Of a stretch of 37,218 nt of DNA, positions 1 through 10,005 are shown in pieces. Position numbers and translations under genes: made by a program. The stretch covers positions 1-37,218 of the forward strand of contig JAJFHU010000037.1 in assembly GCA_021775455.1 (NCBI GenBank). Direction: 5' to 3'. The notes under the pieces were generated by a model that had not been told where the DNA came from, made no database searches, and saw nothing but the letters and a program-made list of their open reading frames with translations. The first letter of the stretch is position 1, and each line of letters opens with the position of its first letter. The stretch comes from Hyphomicrobiales bacterium (lineage in GTDB: Bacteria; Pseudomonadota; Alphaproteobacteria; Rhizobiales; Rhizobiaceae).

Positions 1-138
1 AATGGCGTATCCACTACAATACAAAACGCCCACATTCATCGCTTGGCTACAAACCGCCAGCACCAGAATCCATCATCCACTTGCATGAAAGGATAACCAT
101 GAACTAACATTCAAACTGGACCAATCAATTGGGGCAGG

Positions 139-3018
139 TCAAGTTCCATCCTCAACAATTATATGTTCAATATTTTCGTATGTTTGATTTAATACAGACG
201 TAATTGCTTCACGCAGATAGTAAAGATTTTGGCCGTGAGTTCTAGTGATTATGGAAACCTTTGGGATAGCTCCTTTTCCTGCATCCCGCGATAATGGCAC
301 ATTGTAACCATCCCGGCACATATCATAATCCAAACCTGCAAATGGAAACGGCACCATGGACGTTGGTCTGTTGCTATTAACAAAGTGCTCTTTATCCTCT
401 TGAAATTTTGAATACGCTATTTGAAAAGAATTTAGTCGATTTGCATCTTGCTCCGTGGAAAGCAAACCTTCGATTATAGCCTGTCCTTCTTCTCTTTCCT
501 CTGATGTGCCGTAACGAGAGCGGATAAGTAAATTTGCTGCTATTGAGCCAGAAAGTTGATGCGGGCGAACAGCCTGATCCTCAAGATCCACATGATGAGT
601 TACTGTAACCCAAGGTATATATTTTAGCCCGAACCCATTTCCACGAAGTCTATACGATAATTCAACGTCTTCTCCATACATAAAGATTTTGGTTTCGTAT
701 CCACCTACACGTAAATATGCCGATTTCCGCAATAATACACACGCGTGACTAGACCAACTGGTGTCCAATGTAACCGGATCATAATACTTCGGATGCTCAT
801 ATGGACATTGCCGCAATTCCCAACTTGCGACGTTTAAGTCATCAGCAATACCATGATTCACGATTCCCTGGATGCTTTCCTTATGAAACTCCAGATCGAC
901 ATTTGTGACCAGGACAAATTCATCTCTGCTTTTGCGAATCGCCATATCATGACCACTACCAAATCCCTGATTTTTCAATTTCAGTAATTTTACGGAATTA
1001 TAACGCTTGGAATTTTTCTCTTTGTAATCAATTAAAAATTTATTCGTTCCATCCGACGATCCATTGTCAACAATTATTAAATTAATGTTTTCTGTAGGAA
1101 AAGATTGTTTTTCCAAAGATTTGAAAAAAATTTCCAACCATTTTTTTGAGTTATATGTAACCGCGCTTACAGTTATATTTGTATTTCCTTCGGATTTAGT
1201 TTTGCTGTTTGCTCGATATGATATGTGCCATTTGGACCCTAATACTTCTTGACGATACGGTATGATATAGCTGGAAAAATTGCTTGCATTGGGTTGCCCA
1301 TCGTCTTTTTTGCCGACTAATCTTTGCCTCAGAAGGATTGCTTTTACTGCGGAGTTCAGTCCTACAAATCCATTGCTTCGCCACACTTCCATGGCTTTTG
1401 CAACGCTTGAATTCAAACCATCACCTCTATTGATTAATTCAAACAAATTGGGACCGCATAATACAATGAGCCTGCCGATATCCTTCAGAATTCTGAAGGG
1501 CTTAGTAATTTTCCAACTTGTCGAATTTCGATAGGCTTGATGGGTTGTTTCAAGTTTCCCCCACGCTAATTCAAGTGCTCGATCCTTTGCATCAATTTGC
1601 CCCTCGAATTCAGCTTCAAGAGCTTTTTGTCGAGCAATTCCTTTTTCATGTTCGCATTGCAGTTCAGTAAGTTGGCGTTCAATTGCCTTCTTGCCAGAAA
1701 CCTCTTTTTGCAGTTGCTTCACATCTGCTTGCGCGTCGACGAGTGCTCGATCCTTTGCATCAATTTGCCCCTTGAATTCAGCTTCAAGAGCTTTTTGTTG
1801 GGCAACTACATTTTTATGCTCCACTTGCAATTTTGATAATTTCCGTTCATTTGATTTCTTGGCCGAAACCTCCTTTTTCAGTTGCTCCACATCCGCTTGC
1901 GCATCGACAAGCGCTTGATCCTTTGCATCAATTAACCCCCCGAACCCCGCTTCAAGAGCTTTTTGTTGGGCGATTGCTTTTTCAAGTTCGCATTGCAGTT
2001 CGGTTAGATTGCGTTCAATTGCCTTCTTGCCAGAAACCTCTTTTTGCAACTGCTCCACATCCGCTTGTCGCTCGACCAAGGAGCGGTTGGCCAGATGAGC
2101 TTCTTCAAGAACAGCATTCAAAACCGGTTTCGCTGAAAGTATTACCGATTGAATGTGGTCCAAAGTTTCTTTGGCATTCCGTGTTCCTTTTGCAGAGCGC
2201 AACTTATTAACTGCTGAATAGGCATCACCGGCCCACCCACGCAGATGAGGATCCAGCAATACCTCCTCATCACTGCGAGTGTGGTGCCGCAGTCTTGCAT
2301 CCAGGAATTCGTTGATTTCTTTTTCAGTTTCCCTAAATGAATGAGGAAACTCCATACCAAATTGTTTCTGGATGGACTTGACCTCACCCTTCCAGTCAGA
2401 CAAAACTTCATCATATCCAACGATTGCTCGCTTGTGTGCCCGTGTTTCTCTTTCGGCACAAAGAATATGCGACAACCAGAGCAATGCAGCATCGGTCCGT
2501 GTGTATTTGTCAAACCAGTTGTTCGTTCTTTCCTCGAGTGAACGGGAAACTTCCAACGGGTTTCGAAAGGACAATACCGGCTTCACCCCAATCCCGTCTT
2601 GCTGCAATGCATCGATGAAAAAACCTGCAAATCGGCAAACTCGCGGATCCTTTATGACAAACAGTTCGCTATCTGGACATTCTGAATTTACAATCTCCAA
2701 AATGTCGCTCTGAATTGTTTCCCGCCGGGCTGTTGTGAGTTTGGTGAAATCCAGCGGTCTCCAATCATGCCAACTGGAGTCCAGTTCCTCCAACAATTGG
2801 TCGTGATAATCTACCAGACGTTGTGGTTCCCAATGCCCCTTTTCGTTATCGGCGCTCGAACCCATCAAATTCTTGGGCAAATCCGCGCCCATTAGGCTGA
2901 GAACACGCGTCAGTGCGCTTGTTCCGGAACGGTGCATTCCGAGCACCAGCAAGCAAGTCCTTTTCCCTGAAACTTGTCTTGATGTTTTAAATTTGGTTTT
3001 TCCGCTCACTTTAACCAT
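139..3018 (-). CDS. Sulfotransferase-like / coiled-coil / GT2 glycosyltransferase fusion, C-terminally truncated
   Basis: Multidomain enzyme of about 959 residues, probably acting on surface polysaccharide. Residues about 20-240 look like a sulfotransferase-type P-loop domain (LVLGMHRSGTSALTR, then FVIKDPR and LSFRNP). Residues about 305-490 are a charged coiled coil made of three tandem 56-residue repeats. Residues about 614-810 form a GT2 domain (AVTYNSKKWL, IIVDNGSSDG, TNVDLEF, GEDVELSYRLRG). A further GT2 domain begins near residue 918 (KVSIITRTHG, TSVLNQTYENIEHIIVEDGT) but the stop codon follows EDGT at once, so nearly all of it is missing. I chose ATG at 3018, with GGGAA about 11 bases upstream, over an upstream TTG. 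Domain assignments are confident. Activity, and whether the truncated protein is functional, are not known. Confidence 0.85.
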   Translation of the reverse strand: MVKVSGKTKFKTSRQVSGKRTCLLVLGMHRSGTSALTRVLSLMGADLPKNLMGSSADNEKGHWEPQRLVDYHDQLLEELDSSWHDWRPLDFTKLTTARRETIQSDILEIVNSECPDSELFVIKDPRVCRFAGFFIDALQQDGIGVKPVLSFRNPLEVSRSLEERTNNWFDKYTRTDAALLWLSHILCAERETRAHKRAIVGYDEVLSDWKGEVKSIQKQFGMEFPHSFRETEKEINEFLDARLRHHTRSDEEVLLDPHLRGWAGDAYSAVNKLRSAKGTRNAKETLDHIQSVILSAKPVLNAVLEEAHLANRSLVERQADVEQLQKEVSGKKAIERNLTELQCELEKAIAQQKALEAGFGGLIDAKDQALVDAQADVEQLKKEVSAKKSNERKLSKLQVEHKNVVAQQKALEAEFKGQIDAKDRALVDAQADVKQLQKEVSGKKAIERQLTELQCEHEKGIARQKALEAEFEGQIDAKDRALELAWGKLETTHQAYRNSTSWKITKPFRILKDIGRLIVLCGPNLFELINRGDGLNSSVAKAMEVWRSNGFVGLNSAVKAILLRQRLVGKKDDGQPNASNFSSYIIPYRQEVLGSKWHISYRANSKTKSEGNTNITVSAVTYNSKKWLEIFFKSLEKQSFPTENINLIIVDNGSSDGTNKFLIDYKEKNSKRYNSVKLLKLKNQGFGSGHDMAIRKSRDEFVLVTNVDLEFHKESIQGIVNHGIADDLNVASWELRQCPYEHPKYYDPVTLDTSWSSHACVLLRKSAYLRVGGYETKIFMYGEDVELSYRLRGNGFGLKYIPWVTVTHHVDLEDQAVRPHQLSGSIAANLLIRSRYGTSEEREEGQAIIEGLLSTEQDANRLNSFQIAYSKFQEDKEHFVNSNRPTSMVPFPFAGLDYDMCRDGYNVPLSRDAGKGAIPKVSIITRTHGQNLYYLREAITSVLNQTYENIEHIIVEDGT
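1573..2076 (-). repeat. Three in-frame 168-bp tandem repeats encoding coiled coil
   Basis: Three consecutive 168-bp units (1573-1740, 1741-1908, 1909-2076) each encode 56 residues of pattern QADVxQLxKEVS...QKALEAxF...IDAKDxAL. The sequence GATCCTTTGCATCAATT recurs at 1581, 1749 and 1917, exactly 168 bp apart. The units are similar but not identical. They extend the linker between the sulfotransferase-like and GT2 domains, and copy number could vary between strains by recombination. Confidence 0.9.
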
Positions 3019-3105
3019 TATAATTTGATTCCCACAATCACACAAAATGGTATTTACATTTTATAAATGGATATACAACCTTATATAAATAGATATTTGA
3101 TAAAA

Positions 3106-4131
3106 TCAATTTTGCCGGGATAATCGCCGCTTAAAACCTTCTGACAACAGCTTCCACATCGTCGGATATGCTTTTTCCATAGTTAAAAGTTGGTTTGCGT
3201 CAGAAATCGATATGGTCATTTCTTTTTGAATTTTGCGCCTATCTTTCAAAAGTGGATGCAATTCCAGAATAAAACCCAGAAAACCCTTTATTATGGATAA
3301 TGGATGGCGCAGATGCAGGAACATGTACACTTGCCCATACAAAAGCTTTGGCGCATGCAACAAAAGAAGCCGGGCAGGAATGCATTTTAAAAATATATAC
3401 AATCTGTTTCGAACCGTCAGTTCGACGTAAAGCTCAGACTTGATGCCAGACCCATGGCTCTTGTGAAGAACCCTGGCTGCTGGCGAAAACAGATATTTGT
3501 AACCAAGCAAACGGCCACGCAATCCCAAATCCACATCTTCAAGGTATGCAAAAAAACGAATATCAAAACCACCAACGGAATTCAAAAAATCACGACGATA
3601 CAAAGCTGCACCTGCGCATGGGGAAAATATTTCCATTTCATGTTGAAAATCTTCAACTGGTTCGCCATGCCCGTTCTTGGTCGCTATTCCATACCAACTC
3701 AGTGAATCTCCGGCATCGTCCACCAGTGACGGATTGTCCATCTGGATCATCAGTGAATTAATTGCGCCAACTTCCGGGCCGCAGGAATCCATTCGTTTGA
3801 CCAAACTTGAAAGCCAGTCTGGAAATACTTCTGTATCTGAATTTAAAAGTGCAACGTATGGGGTATCCGATCGCTCGATACCAACATTCGCAGCATTCGC
3901 AAATCCAGTATTCTCGTTTAATTTTTCCACATGAACCGGAATTGATCCGGACTGGATATTATCAGCCGATCCATCGACCGAACCATTGTCCACTACAATG
4001 ATTTTGAACTCTCGATACGTTTGCCTGTCCAAAGCTTCGATACAGGGGGTCAGCCACTTTTTCCCGTTCCAGTTGGGAATGACCACTGTTACCGGTACAT
4101 CTTTTTGTGGTCTCGAACGCGACTTACTCAT
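3106..4131 (-). CDS. GT2 family glycosyltransferase (rhamnosyltransferase-like)
   Basis: 341-residue inverting GT-A glycosyltransferase. The N-terminus shows the nucleotide-sugar fold (VTVVIPNWNGKKWL, IIVVDNGSVDGS), followed by a DxD-type motif in LLNSDTEVFPDW and the acceptor-side motif FFAYLEDVDLGLRGRLLGY. A positively charged amphipathic C-terminal region suggests association with the inner membrane face. It probably adds a sugar to a lipid-linked surface glycan (O-antigen or exopolysaccharide); donor and acceptor cannot be read from the sequence. It lies 87 bp upstream of the fusion gene on the same strand, so the two are probably cotranscribed. ATG at 4131 has only a weak ribosome binding site. 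It is divergent from the GT2 gene at 4302. Confidence 0.88.
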   Translation of the reverse strand: MSKSRSRPQKDVPVTVVIPNWNGKKWLTPCIEALDRQTYREFKIIVVDNGSVDGSADNIQSGSIPVHVEKLNENTGFANAANVGIERSDTPYVALLNSDTEVFPDWLSSLVKRMDSCGPEVGAINSLMIQMDNPSLVDDAGDSLSWYGIATKNGHGEPVEDFQHEMEIFSPCAGAALYRRDFLNSVGGFDIRFFAYLEDVDLGLRGRLLGYKYLFSPAARVLHKSHGSGIKSELYVELTVRNRLYIFLKCIPARLLLLHAPKLLYGQVYMFLHLRHPLSIIKGFLGFILELHPLLKDRRKIQKEMTISISDANQLLTMEKAYPTMWKLLSEGFKRRLSRQN

Positions 4132-4301
4132 GACAGCCCAAAAGATTCAACCCAGATAAACAACCGACCAGAAATTATAAGAGTGGCGGGTCGTTTCCAT
4201 TGCAATTTGGCGGTTGGGCCCTGACATACCTGCCGAAGCCCTTGTGTCCCTGTCTAATTCATTGCAGGGATAAATCAAATCTAAATCCAGGTGGGTCGAT
4301 T

Positions 4302-5207
4302 TTGAAACTGGCGATTGTAATCATCAACTGGCGAAGCGAACTCCTGACGCTGGAATGTATTCGGGGTCTGAAAAGCTGGAAACGGTTGAAACCGCAGATC
4401 ATTGTTGTGGACAATGAATCAACACCCCAAAGCAAACAAGCGTTTCTCTCAGAACTCAAATCAAGGAACATTTTGGAAAACAAGATTAATTTGGGATACA
4501 CAGGCGCATCCAACCAAGGCATTGCCCATGCCTTGCAAAATGGTGCGAATTTTGTCCTTCTTCTGAATACCGACGCCAAGGTTGATGAAAATTGTATTGA
4601 ACACCTTTTGCAGTCAATCGCCAACAACGGAAAAATCGGGGTAATCGGGCCGGTTCTCAAGGAGCGTTTTCGCGGACAAAACAGTTACATGATTGGCGGA
4701 AGAAACATTGCGGAACATCGCCATACCAGAACGGTTCTTTCACCCGAACAATTCGATAACCGGACTTTCAGGGATTCGATTGATGTTGATTATGTGCCAG
4801 GAACCGTATGCCTGATCAGCAGGCCTGCCTTGGAAAAAACCGGCGAACTTGATGAGCAATATTTCTTTAGCGGTGAAATCGCGGATTTCTGCAGGAGAGC
4901 GCAGGATGCGGGATTTCAGAACTGCATCGCGACAGGCGTAACCGCCACTCACGATGTTACCAAGACATCATCAAGTATACGACAAACCATCTATACCTAT
5001 TACAATTTCAGGAACCGCTTCCTGTTTATCCAAAAACACGAAAATCACCGGAAATTGTGGTTCTATTCGATATGGATAGTTCGCGGTTTGGTGGATATTG
5101 CAAAGTCTGTCGCATCGGGAAAATTCCACCAGGCAAGGGCCATCGCAATGGGCGGATTTGACGGAATAGCCGGCCGGTTTGGCAATCAAAATGATCGACT
5201 GAATTAG
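4302..5207 (+). CDS. GT2 family glycosyltransferase
   Basis: About 301-residue GT2 enzyme. It shows LAIVIINWRSE, QIIVVDNEST, the DxD-like LLLNTDAKV, VPGTVCLISR and the variant acceptor motif FFSGEIADFCRRAQDAGF, where ED-V-DL is usual. I place the start at TTG 4302 because AGGTGG lies 7 bases upstream and the GT2 beta strand begins two residues later; an upstream TTG at 4200 would add 34 residues with no GT2 similarity. It is transcribed divergently from the GT2 gene at 3106-4131 and converges on the GT4 gene at 5222, leaving 14 bp between stop codons. Likely a surface-glycan assembly enzyme; substrate unknown. Confidence 0.83.
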   Translation: MKLAIVIINWRSELLTLECIRGLKSWKRLKPQIIVVDNESTPQSKQAFLSELKSRNILENKINLGYTGASNQGIAHALQNGANFVLLLNTDAKVDENCIEHLLQSIANNGKIGVIGPVLKERFRGQNSYMIGGRNIAEHRHTRTVLSPEQFDNRTFRDSIDVDYVPGTVCLISRPALEKTGELDEQYFFSGEIADFCRRAQDAGFQNCIATGVTATHDVTKTSSSIRQTIYTYYNFRNRFLFIQKHENHRKLWFYSIWIVRGLVDIAKSVASGKFHQARAIAMGGFDGIAGRFGNQNDRLN

Positions 5208-5221
5208 TTCAGCCAGATCAT

Positions 5222-6229
5222 TCAGGCACGGTAAATAGTTTGATAGGAATTCACCATCTTCCGAGCATCAAAATATTCCATATCCAATTTTGCCACGCGC
5301 CTTGAAAAAGCATTTTGATCATCGCGGATTGCCGATATGGCATCAAGTATGCAGCCCGAATTAACCTCATCCAGAATTACACCGCAATTATTGCTTTTGA
5401 CAAAATCAGCCATCGGGATCGCATTGCTCAAAATGACCGGATTACCCGCCATCAGGGACTCCACCAAAGAATTGGGAAAAGCCTTGATTATGTCGCCCCG
5501 TTTCGATGCGAGAATCGTAGCGCTCGTCTTTGAGAAATGTTCATTAATATCAACTGCCCGATTGACCACATTGACCTGATCGGCAATTCCAAGAGCAATT
5601 ATCCGCGATTGCAGGCCTTGCTCAAGAAGCCCCCGCCACAGCAATGTGAGATGCAAATTTCTATCTTGTTTCACGGCTTCAAGAATAGCGTCGACACCTT
5701 TTTCATCAAATTGCTGCTCGGACCACGGAGCAGAAGCCATTAACAGATGGAATTTCTTTTGTGATCTATTCTTTGTACAACGGACTATATGATCCAACGG
5801 AATTCCCGGGTGAACAATCTGACCATTGGTCAGACCCCAGGAATTGAGTGTTCCAAGATCCCGTTCATTGGAAACCACAATCGCTTTCAGTCGTTTAAAA
5901 AATCCAGTATCTCTGGGTTTCTTGTCTTTATTCAGTGACGCTGTGACTGTGTACACAATTGGGTTTTTCACAAGGCGCATAAATGGGAATGGATACAAAG
6001 CCGGAAAATGAACGTGGTTTATTGCGTGTGTTTTTTCATAAGTCCAAATTTTATGAAGTTTATTCATTCCGCAAAACCGGGTCCGAATGACCCGCGCAAT
6101 TTGCCCCTTTGGGGATATATCCAGAATTGTGCCATCTGTAGCCTGGCGTAAAAGTTCTATCTCCTTGATAACCGCTTCCGTGCCTTCAATGACCGGCGGA
6201 TTTATCGGCAGCAGATAGAGCACAGTCAT
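5222..6229 (-). CDS. GT4 family (GT-B fold) glycosyltransferase
   Basis: 335-residue retaining glycosyltransferase of the GT4/WecA-independent RfaB-like type. The N-terminal half begins MTVLYLLPINPPVIEGTEAV. The C-terminal Rossmann half contains HLLMASAPWSEQQFDEKGVD and the nucleotide-sugar binding region AFPNSLVESLMAGNPVILSN, which corresponds to the EX7E region of the family. No signal peptide or membrane segment is evident, so it should act in the cytoplasm or at the membrane face. ATG at 6229 is the natural start. It completes a four-gene glycan block with the three genes to its left. The acceptor is unknown. Confidence 0.82.
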   Translation of the reverse strand: MTVLYLLPINPPVIEGTEAVIKEIELLRQATDGTILDISPKGQIARVIRTRFCGMNKLHKIWTYEKTHAINHVHFPALYPFPFMRLVKNPIVYTVTASLNKDKKPRDTGFFKRLKAIVVSNERDLGTLNSWGLTNGQIVHPGIPLDHIVRCTKNRSQKKFHLLMASAPWSEQQFDEKGVDAILEAVKQDRNLHLTLLWRGLLEQGLQSRIIALGIADQVNVVNRAVDINEHFSKTSATILASKRGDIIKAFPNSLVESLMAGNPVILSNAIPMADFVKSNNCGVILDEVNSGCILDAISAIRDDQNAFSRRVAKLDMEYFDARKMVNSYQTIYRA

Positions 6230-6326
6230 GGCATTGCCTTCGCTGATTCAGAATTTTGGCAAACTGCCAGTTAAGATTCAAAATCGCAACGTCCGAAAGA
6301 ATTTTGCCAAACCAAACGTCAACTAA

Positions 6327-7098
<772 letters not shown>

Positions 7099-7122
7099 AC
7101 TTTTAAAGGAAAGGCAAACCCA

Positions 7123-8532
7123 ATGAGTTCAGCCAGTGAAATTGTAAAACAGATGAAAGACGAGGACATCAAGTTTCTCGACCTGCGCTTTACCGATCCA
7201 AGAGGCAAGATGCAGCACCTCACCATGGATGCAGGCCAGGTGGACGAGGACATGTTTGCAGATGGCGTCATGTTTGACGGCTCCTCAATCGCCGGATGGA
7301 AGGCGATCAATGAATCAGACATGAATTTGATGCTGGACCCTGCAACGGCCCACATGGACCCGTTTTTTGCCCAGTCAACCATGGCCATTTTTTGTGATGT
7401 ACTAGACCCGACAACCGGAGAACCGTACAACCGCGATCCGCGCGGCACTGCCCGTAAGGCGGAGGCGTATCTTAAGGCAAGTGGCGTCGGTGATACCTGT
7501 TTCGTTGGTCCGGAAGCTGAATTCTTTGTGTTCGACGATGTGCGTTTTGCTTCCGACCCGTACAATACAGGTTTCAAGCTGGATTGCTCTGAACTCCCAT
7601 CAAACATGGATGCCGAATATGAAACCGGTAACATGGGTCACCGCCCGCGCACCAAAGGTGGTTACTTCCCGGTCCCTCCGATTGATTCTGGTCAGGACTA
7701 TCGTGGCGAAATGCTGAGCGTTCTAACCGGCATGGGTGTTGAAGTTGAAAAGCACCACCACGAAGTGGCCGCAGCTCAACACGAACTGGGTATCAAGTTT
7801 GACACATTGATGCGCAACGCTGACAAAATGCAAATCTACAAGTATGGCGTACATCAGGTTGCCCATGCATATGGCAAAACTGCCACGTTCATGCCAAAGC
7901 CTGTATTTGGCGACAACGGAACCGGAATGCATGTGCACATGTCAATCTGGAAAGATGACAAACCTACTTTTGCTGGAAATGAATATGCCGGTCTTTCTGA
8001 ATCATGCCTTTACTATATTGGCGGCATCATCAAGCACGCCAAGTCATTGAACGCGTTCACCAACCCGTCAACCAACTCCTACAAGCGTTTGGTGCCTGGT
8101 TATGAAGCACCCGTTCTTCTTGCCTACTCTGCGCGCAACCGCTCGGCCTCCTGCCGTATTCCATATGGTTCATCACCAAAGTCCAAGCGTGTTGAAATTC
8201 GCTTTCCTGATCCAATGCAGAACCCGTACCTTGCATTTGCTGCCATGTTGATGGCTGGCCTGGACGGTATCAAAAACAAAATCCATCCCGGTGAAGCAAT
8301 GGACAAGGATCTTTACGACCTTCCACCAAGCCAGCTTAAGCGTATTCCAACCGTATGCGGAAGCCTGCGCGAGGCATTAGAGAACCTCGCCAAGGATCAC
8401 AAATTCTTGCTTGAAGGTGGCGTATTCGACAACGACCAGATCGATGCTTACATCGAACTGAAAATGGAGGAGGTCATGCGCTATGAAATGACCCCTCACC
8501 CGGTCGAATTCGACATGTACTATTCAGTGTAA
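7123..8532 (+). CDS. glnA: Glutamine synthetase type I
   Basis: 469-residue ATP-dependent glutamine synthetase (glutamate + ammonia to glutamine), a cytoplasmic dodecamer. Family motifs are in order: [62 protein letters not shown] and VEIRFPDP. Tyr398 in KDLYDLPP is the adenylylation site of the GSI-beta subclass, so activity should be controlled by GlnE under PII control. ATG at 7123 follows AAAGGAAAGG. It is in the glnB operon and ends in a Rho-independent terminator at 8583. Confidence 0.98.
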   Translation: MSSASEIVKQMKDEDIKFLDLRFTDPRGKMQHLTMDAGQVDEDMFADGVMFDGSSIAGWKAINESDMNLMLDPATAHMDPFFAQSTMAIFCDVLDPTTGEPYNRDPRGTARKAEAYLKASGVGDTCFVGPEAEFFVFDDVRFASDPYNTGFKLDCSELPSNMDAEYETGNMGHRPRTKGGYFPVPPIDSGQDYRGEMLSVLTGMGVEVEKHHHEVAAAQHELGIKFDTLMRNADKMQIYKYGVHQVAHAYGKTATFMPKPVFGDNGTGMHVHMSIWKDDKPTFAGNEYAGLSESCLYYIGGIIKHAKSLNAFTNPSTNSYKRLVPGYEAPVLLAYSARNRSASCRIPYGSSPKSKRVEIRFPDPMQNPYLAFAAMLMAGLDGIKNKIHPGEAMDKDLYDLPPSQLKRIPTVCGSLREALENLAKDHKFLLEGGVFDNDQIDAYIELKMEEVMRYEMTPHPVEFDMYYSV

Positions 8533-8582
8533 AAATTTGCCGATTTGGAGCGCCAATTCGGTGCTCCACATTCTCCCACCTG

Positions 8583-8615
8583 AACCCCGGAACAGTGTTT
8601 CGGGGTTATTTTTAT
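8583..8615 (+). terminator. Rho-independent terminator of glnB-glnA
   Basis: AACCCCG at 8583-8589 pairs with CGGGGTT at 8601-8607. The stem can extend inward through GAACA/TGTTT, and TATTTTTATT follows. It lies 50 bp after the glnA stop. The T-rich tail overlaps the stop codon of the converging esterase gene. Confidence 0.88.
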
Positions 8616-9442
8616 TCAGATGCCAGTTCCCAACTTGCGGAAAGTTCACGTAGCTGGCGATCAATCCAGCCACTGGGAATAAAATGACCCCGCTGATGTA
8701 TATCCAGGCGAACTGGCTTTCCGCCGTTGCAATTTTCCCATGCATGACGGGTAAACTGGTCTTTGTCCGTTACACTCCAACCGGAAACTGTATCGGTGCC
8801 ATCGGCGCAACCATTCTTGTCCAGCCACAAACGGACTGTATGGGTTTTCTCCCCATTGGGGCCAAATGGATAATCAAGCACATTGTCCTTCAGTCCATGT
8901 ACATGACGCACATCAACGGGTCCGGTCGGGCATTTTTCGTACTGACTGGAAAGAGTCCCTGATATCGCAAGAATGCCCGCAATCTTGTCGCCATGTTGGC
9001 ATGCCAGCCGCCAGGCCATTGAGCTGCCCCAGGAGTAGCCGGAAACATATATGCGCGATGTATCAATTGGCCAACGCCGCTGCGCATCCTTCAGCACCGC
9101 AAGGGCAAATGGCACATCATCGGTATCAGCTTCCCAAAAGTCCCAACTGCGGTTGAGCCCATTCGGTGCAATCAACAGAAATCCATGTTCTTGAGTTGCA
9201 GGCGCAATTCGCGAGTGCTTTACGACAACTGTCCCCTGCCGTTTCCATCCGTGAAAATGCAACAGAACCGGCAGTTTGGTTTTCCCATCCCAGTTTTCTG
9301 GTTCAAGTGCATGATAACCACGGCTCCCAATTGGGCAGACAATTTGCCCGACGCAACGCTCTTCGGCGACTGAAGGAGTACTCGATGGAAAGTTGGATAT
9401 AAGTTGAACCATCATCAACAGAAAAATTGAGCCAAATCGCAT
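8612..9442 (-). CDS. Exported alpha/beta-hydrolase, LpqC / polyhydroxybutyrate depolymerase-like
   Basis: 276-residue esterase of the COG3509 type. A signal peptide (MRFGSIFLLMMVQLISN...PSVAEE) is followed by a serine hydrolase domain: oxyanion region LLHFHGW, nucleophile box GYSWGSS (Ser137), probable Asp186 in HGLKDNVLDYP and His253 in RGHFIPSGW. I chose ATG 9442 because it opens a signal peptide and has AAGG 8 bases upstream; the frame stays open upstream without a good start. Family members cleave polyhydroxyalkanoate, feruloyl or acetyl esters; the substrate here is not known. It converges on glnA and is downstream of the methyltransferase gene. Confidence 0.82.
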   Translation of the reverse strand: MRFGSIFLLMMVQLISNFPSSTPSVAEERCVGQIVCPIGSRGYHALEPENWDGKTKLPVLLHFHGWKRQGTVVVKHSRIAPATQEHGFLLIAPNGLNRSWDFWEADTDDVPFALAVLKDAQRRWPIDTSRIYVSGYSWGSSMAWRLACQHGDKIAGILAISGTLSSQYEKCPTGPVDVRHVHGLKDNVLDYPFGPNGEKTHTVRLWLDKNGCADGTDTVSGWSVTDKDQFTRHAWENCNGGKPVRLDIHQRGHFIPSGWIDRQLRELSASWELASE

Positions 9443-9551
9443 AAAATTGCCTTGAAAAGATTTTGGGCGAATAATTAACCACGTTGCATCATTGCCGTAT
9501 TCCGCCCAATCAACAAACTTCAATCCCTTGTGACGGCCGCAAAGCGCAGTC

Positions 9552-10004
9552 TCAAATCCAACGACGTACCATGAGCAGGTAATCGTCGAATTCCTTACCG
9601 AATTTGGTTGCAAGAATTTCTTCTTCAGGAATTATCTGGAAGCAGGTGATATACCAAACGAACACCGCAAGCGCAGCGACACCAGAAAAATTTCCAATCC
9701 AAATTACCCACCCGGACAGCACAAGCAGCAACCCAAGATACATCGGGTTTCGCGATATGCCGAAAACTCCGGACTTAACAATTTCACTCGATTTTTCCGG
9801 ATCACGTGGATCTATCTGGGTGCCAGCCTTTTTGAAGGTTCTCGCCGCGAGAATTGCCACTGCGAATCCCATGATTGCACACAAGATTGCCAACGGTGTC
9901 TGGCCTGAAAACTCAATTCCAAACGATGGAAAAACCAAATTCAATAACCAGACAACAGCAGCAAAAAACATGGCGACAATCGGTGGTGGGATTAGCAGTT
10001 TCAT
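9552..10004 (-). CDS. ICMT/PEMT-like integral membrane methyltransferase
   Basis: About 150 residues with four or five hydrophobic segments. The C-terminal half has the isoprenylcysteine carboxyl methyltransferase / phospholipid methyltransferase signature: VKSGVFGISRNPMYLG, then EEEILATKFGKEFDDY and VRRW. These bind S-adenosylmethionine at the membrane; bacterial members act on lipids or unidentified substrates. The ATG at 10004 lies one base after the cckA stop codon (TAG-G-ATG), so translation is probably coupled to cckA. Confidence 0.8.
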   Translation of the reverse strand: MKLLIPPPIVAMFFAAVVWLLNLVFPSFGIEFSGQTPLAILCAIMGFAVAILAARTFKKAGTQIDPRDPEKSSEIVKSGVFGISRNPMYLGLLLVLSGWVIWIGNFSGVAALAVFVWYITCFQIIPEEEILATKFGKEFDDYLLMVRRWI

Positions 10005-10005
10005 C

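Noticed and set aside
1597-2210. Several plus-strand ORFs opposite the coiled-coil repeats
   Set aside because: They are antisense shadows of the repetitive fusion gene; their low-complexity Ser/Phe/Cys composition mirrors the coiled-coil codons and they have no RBS.
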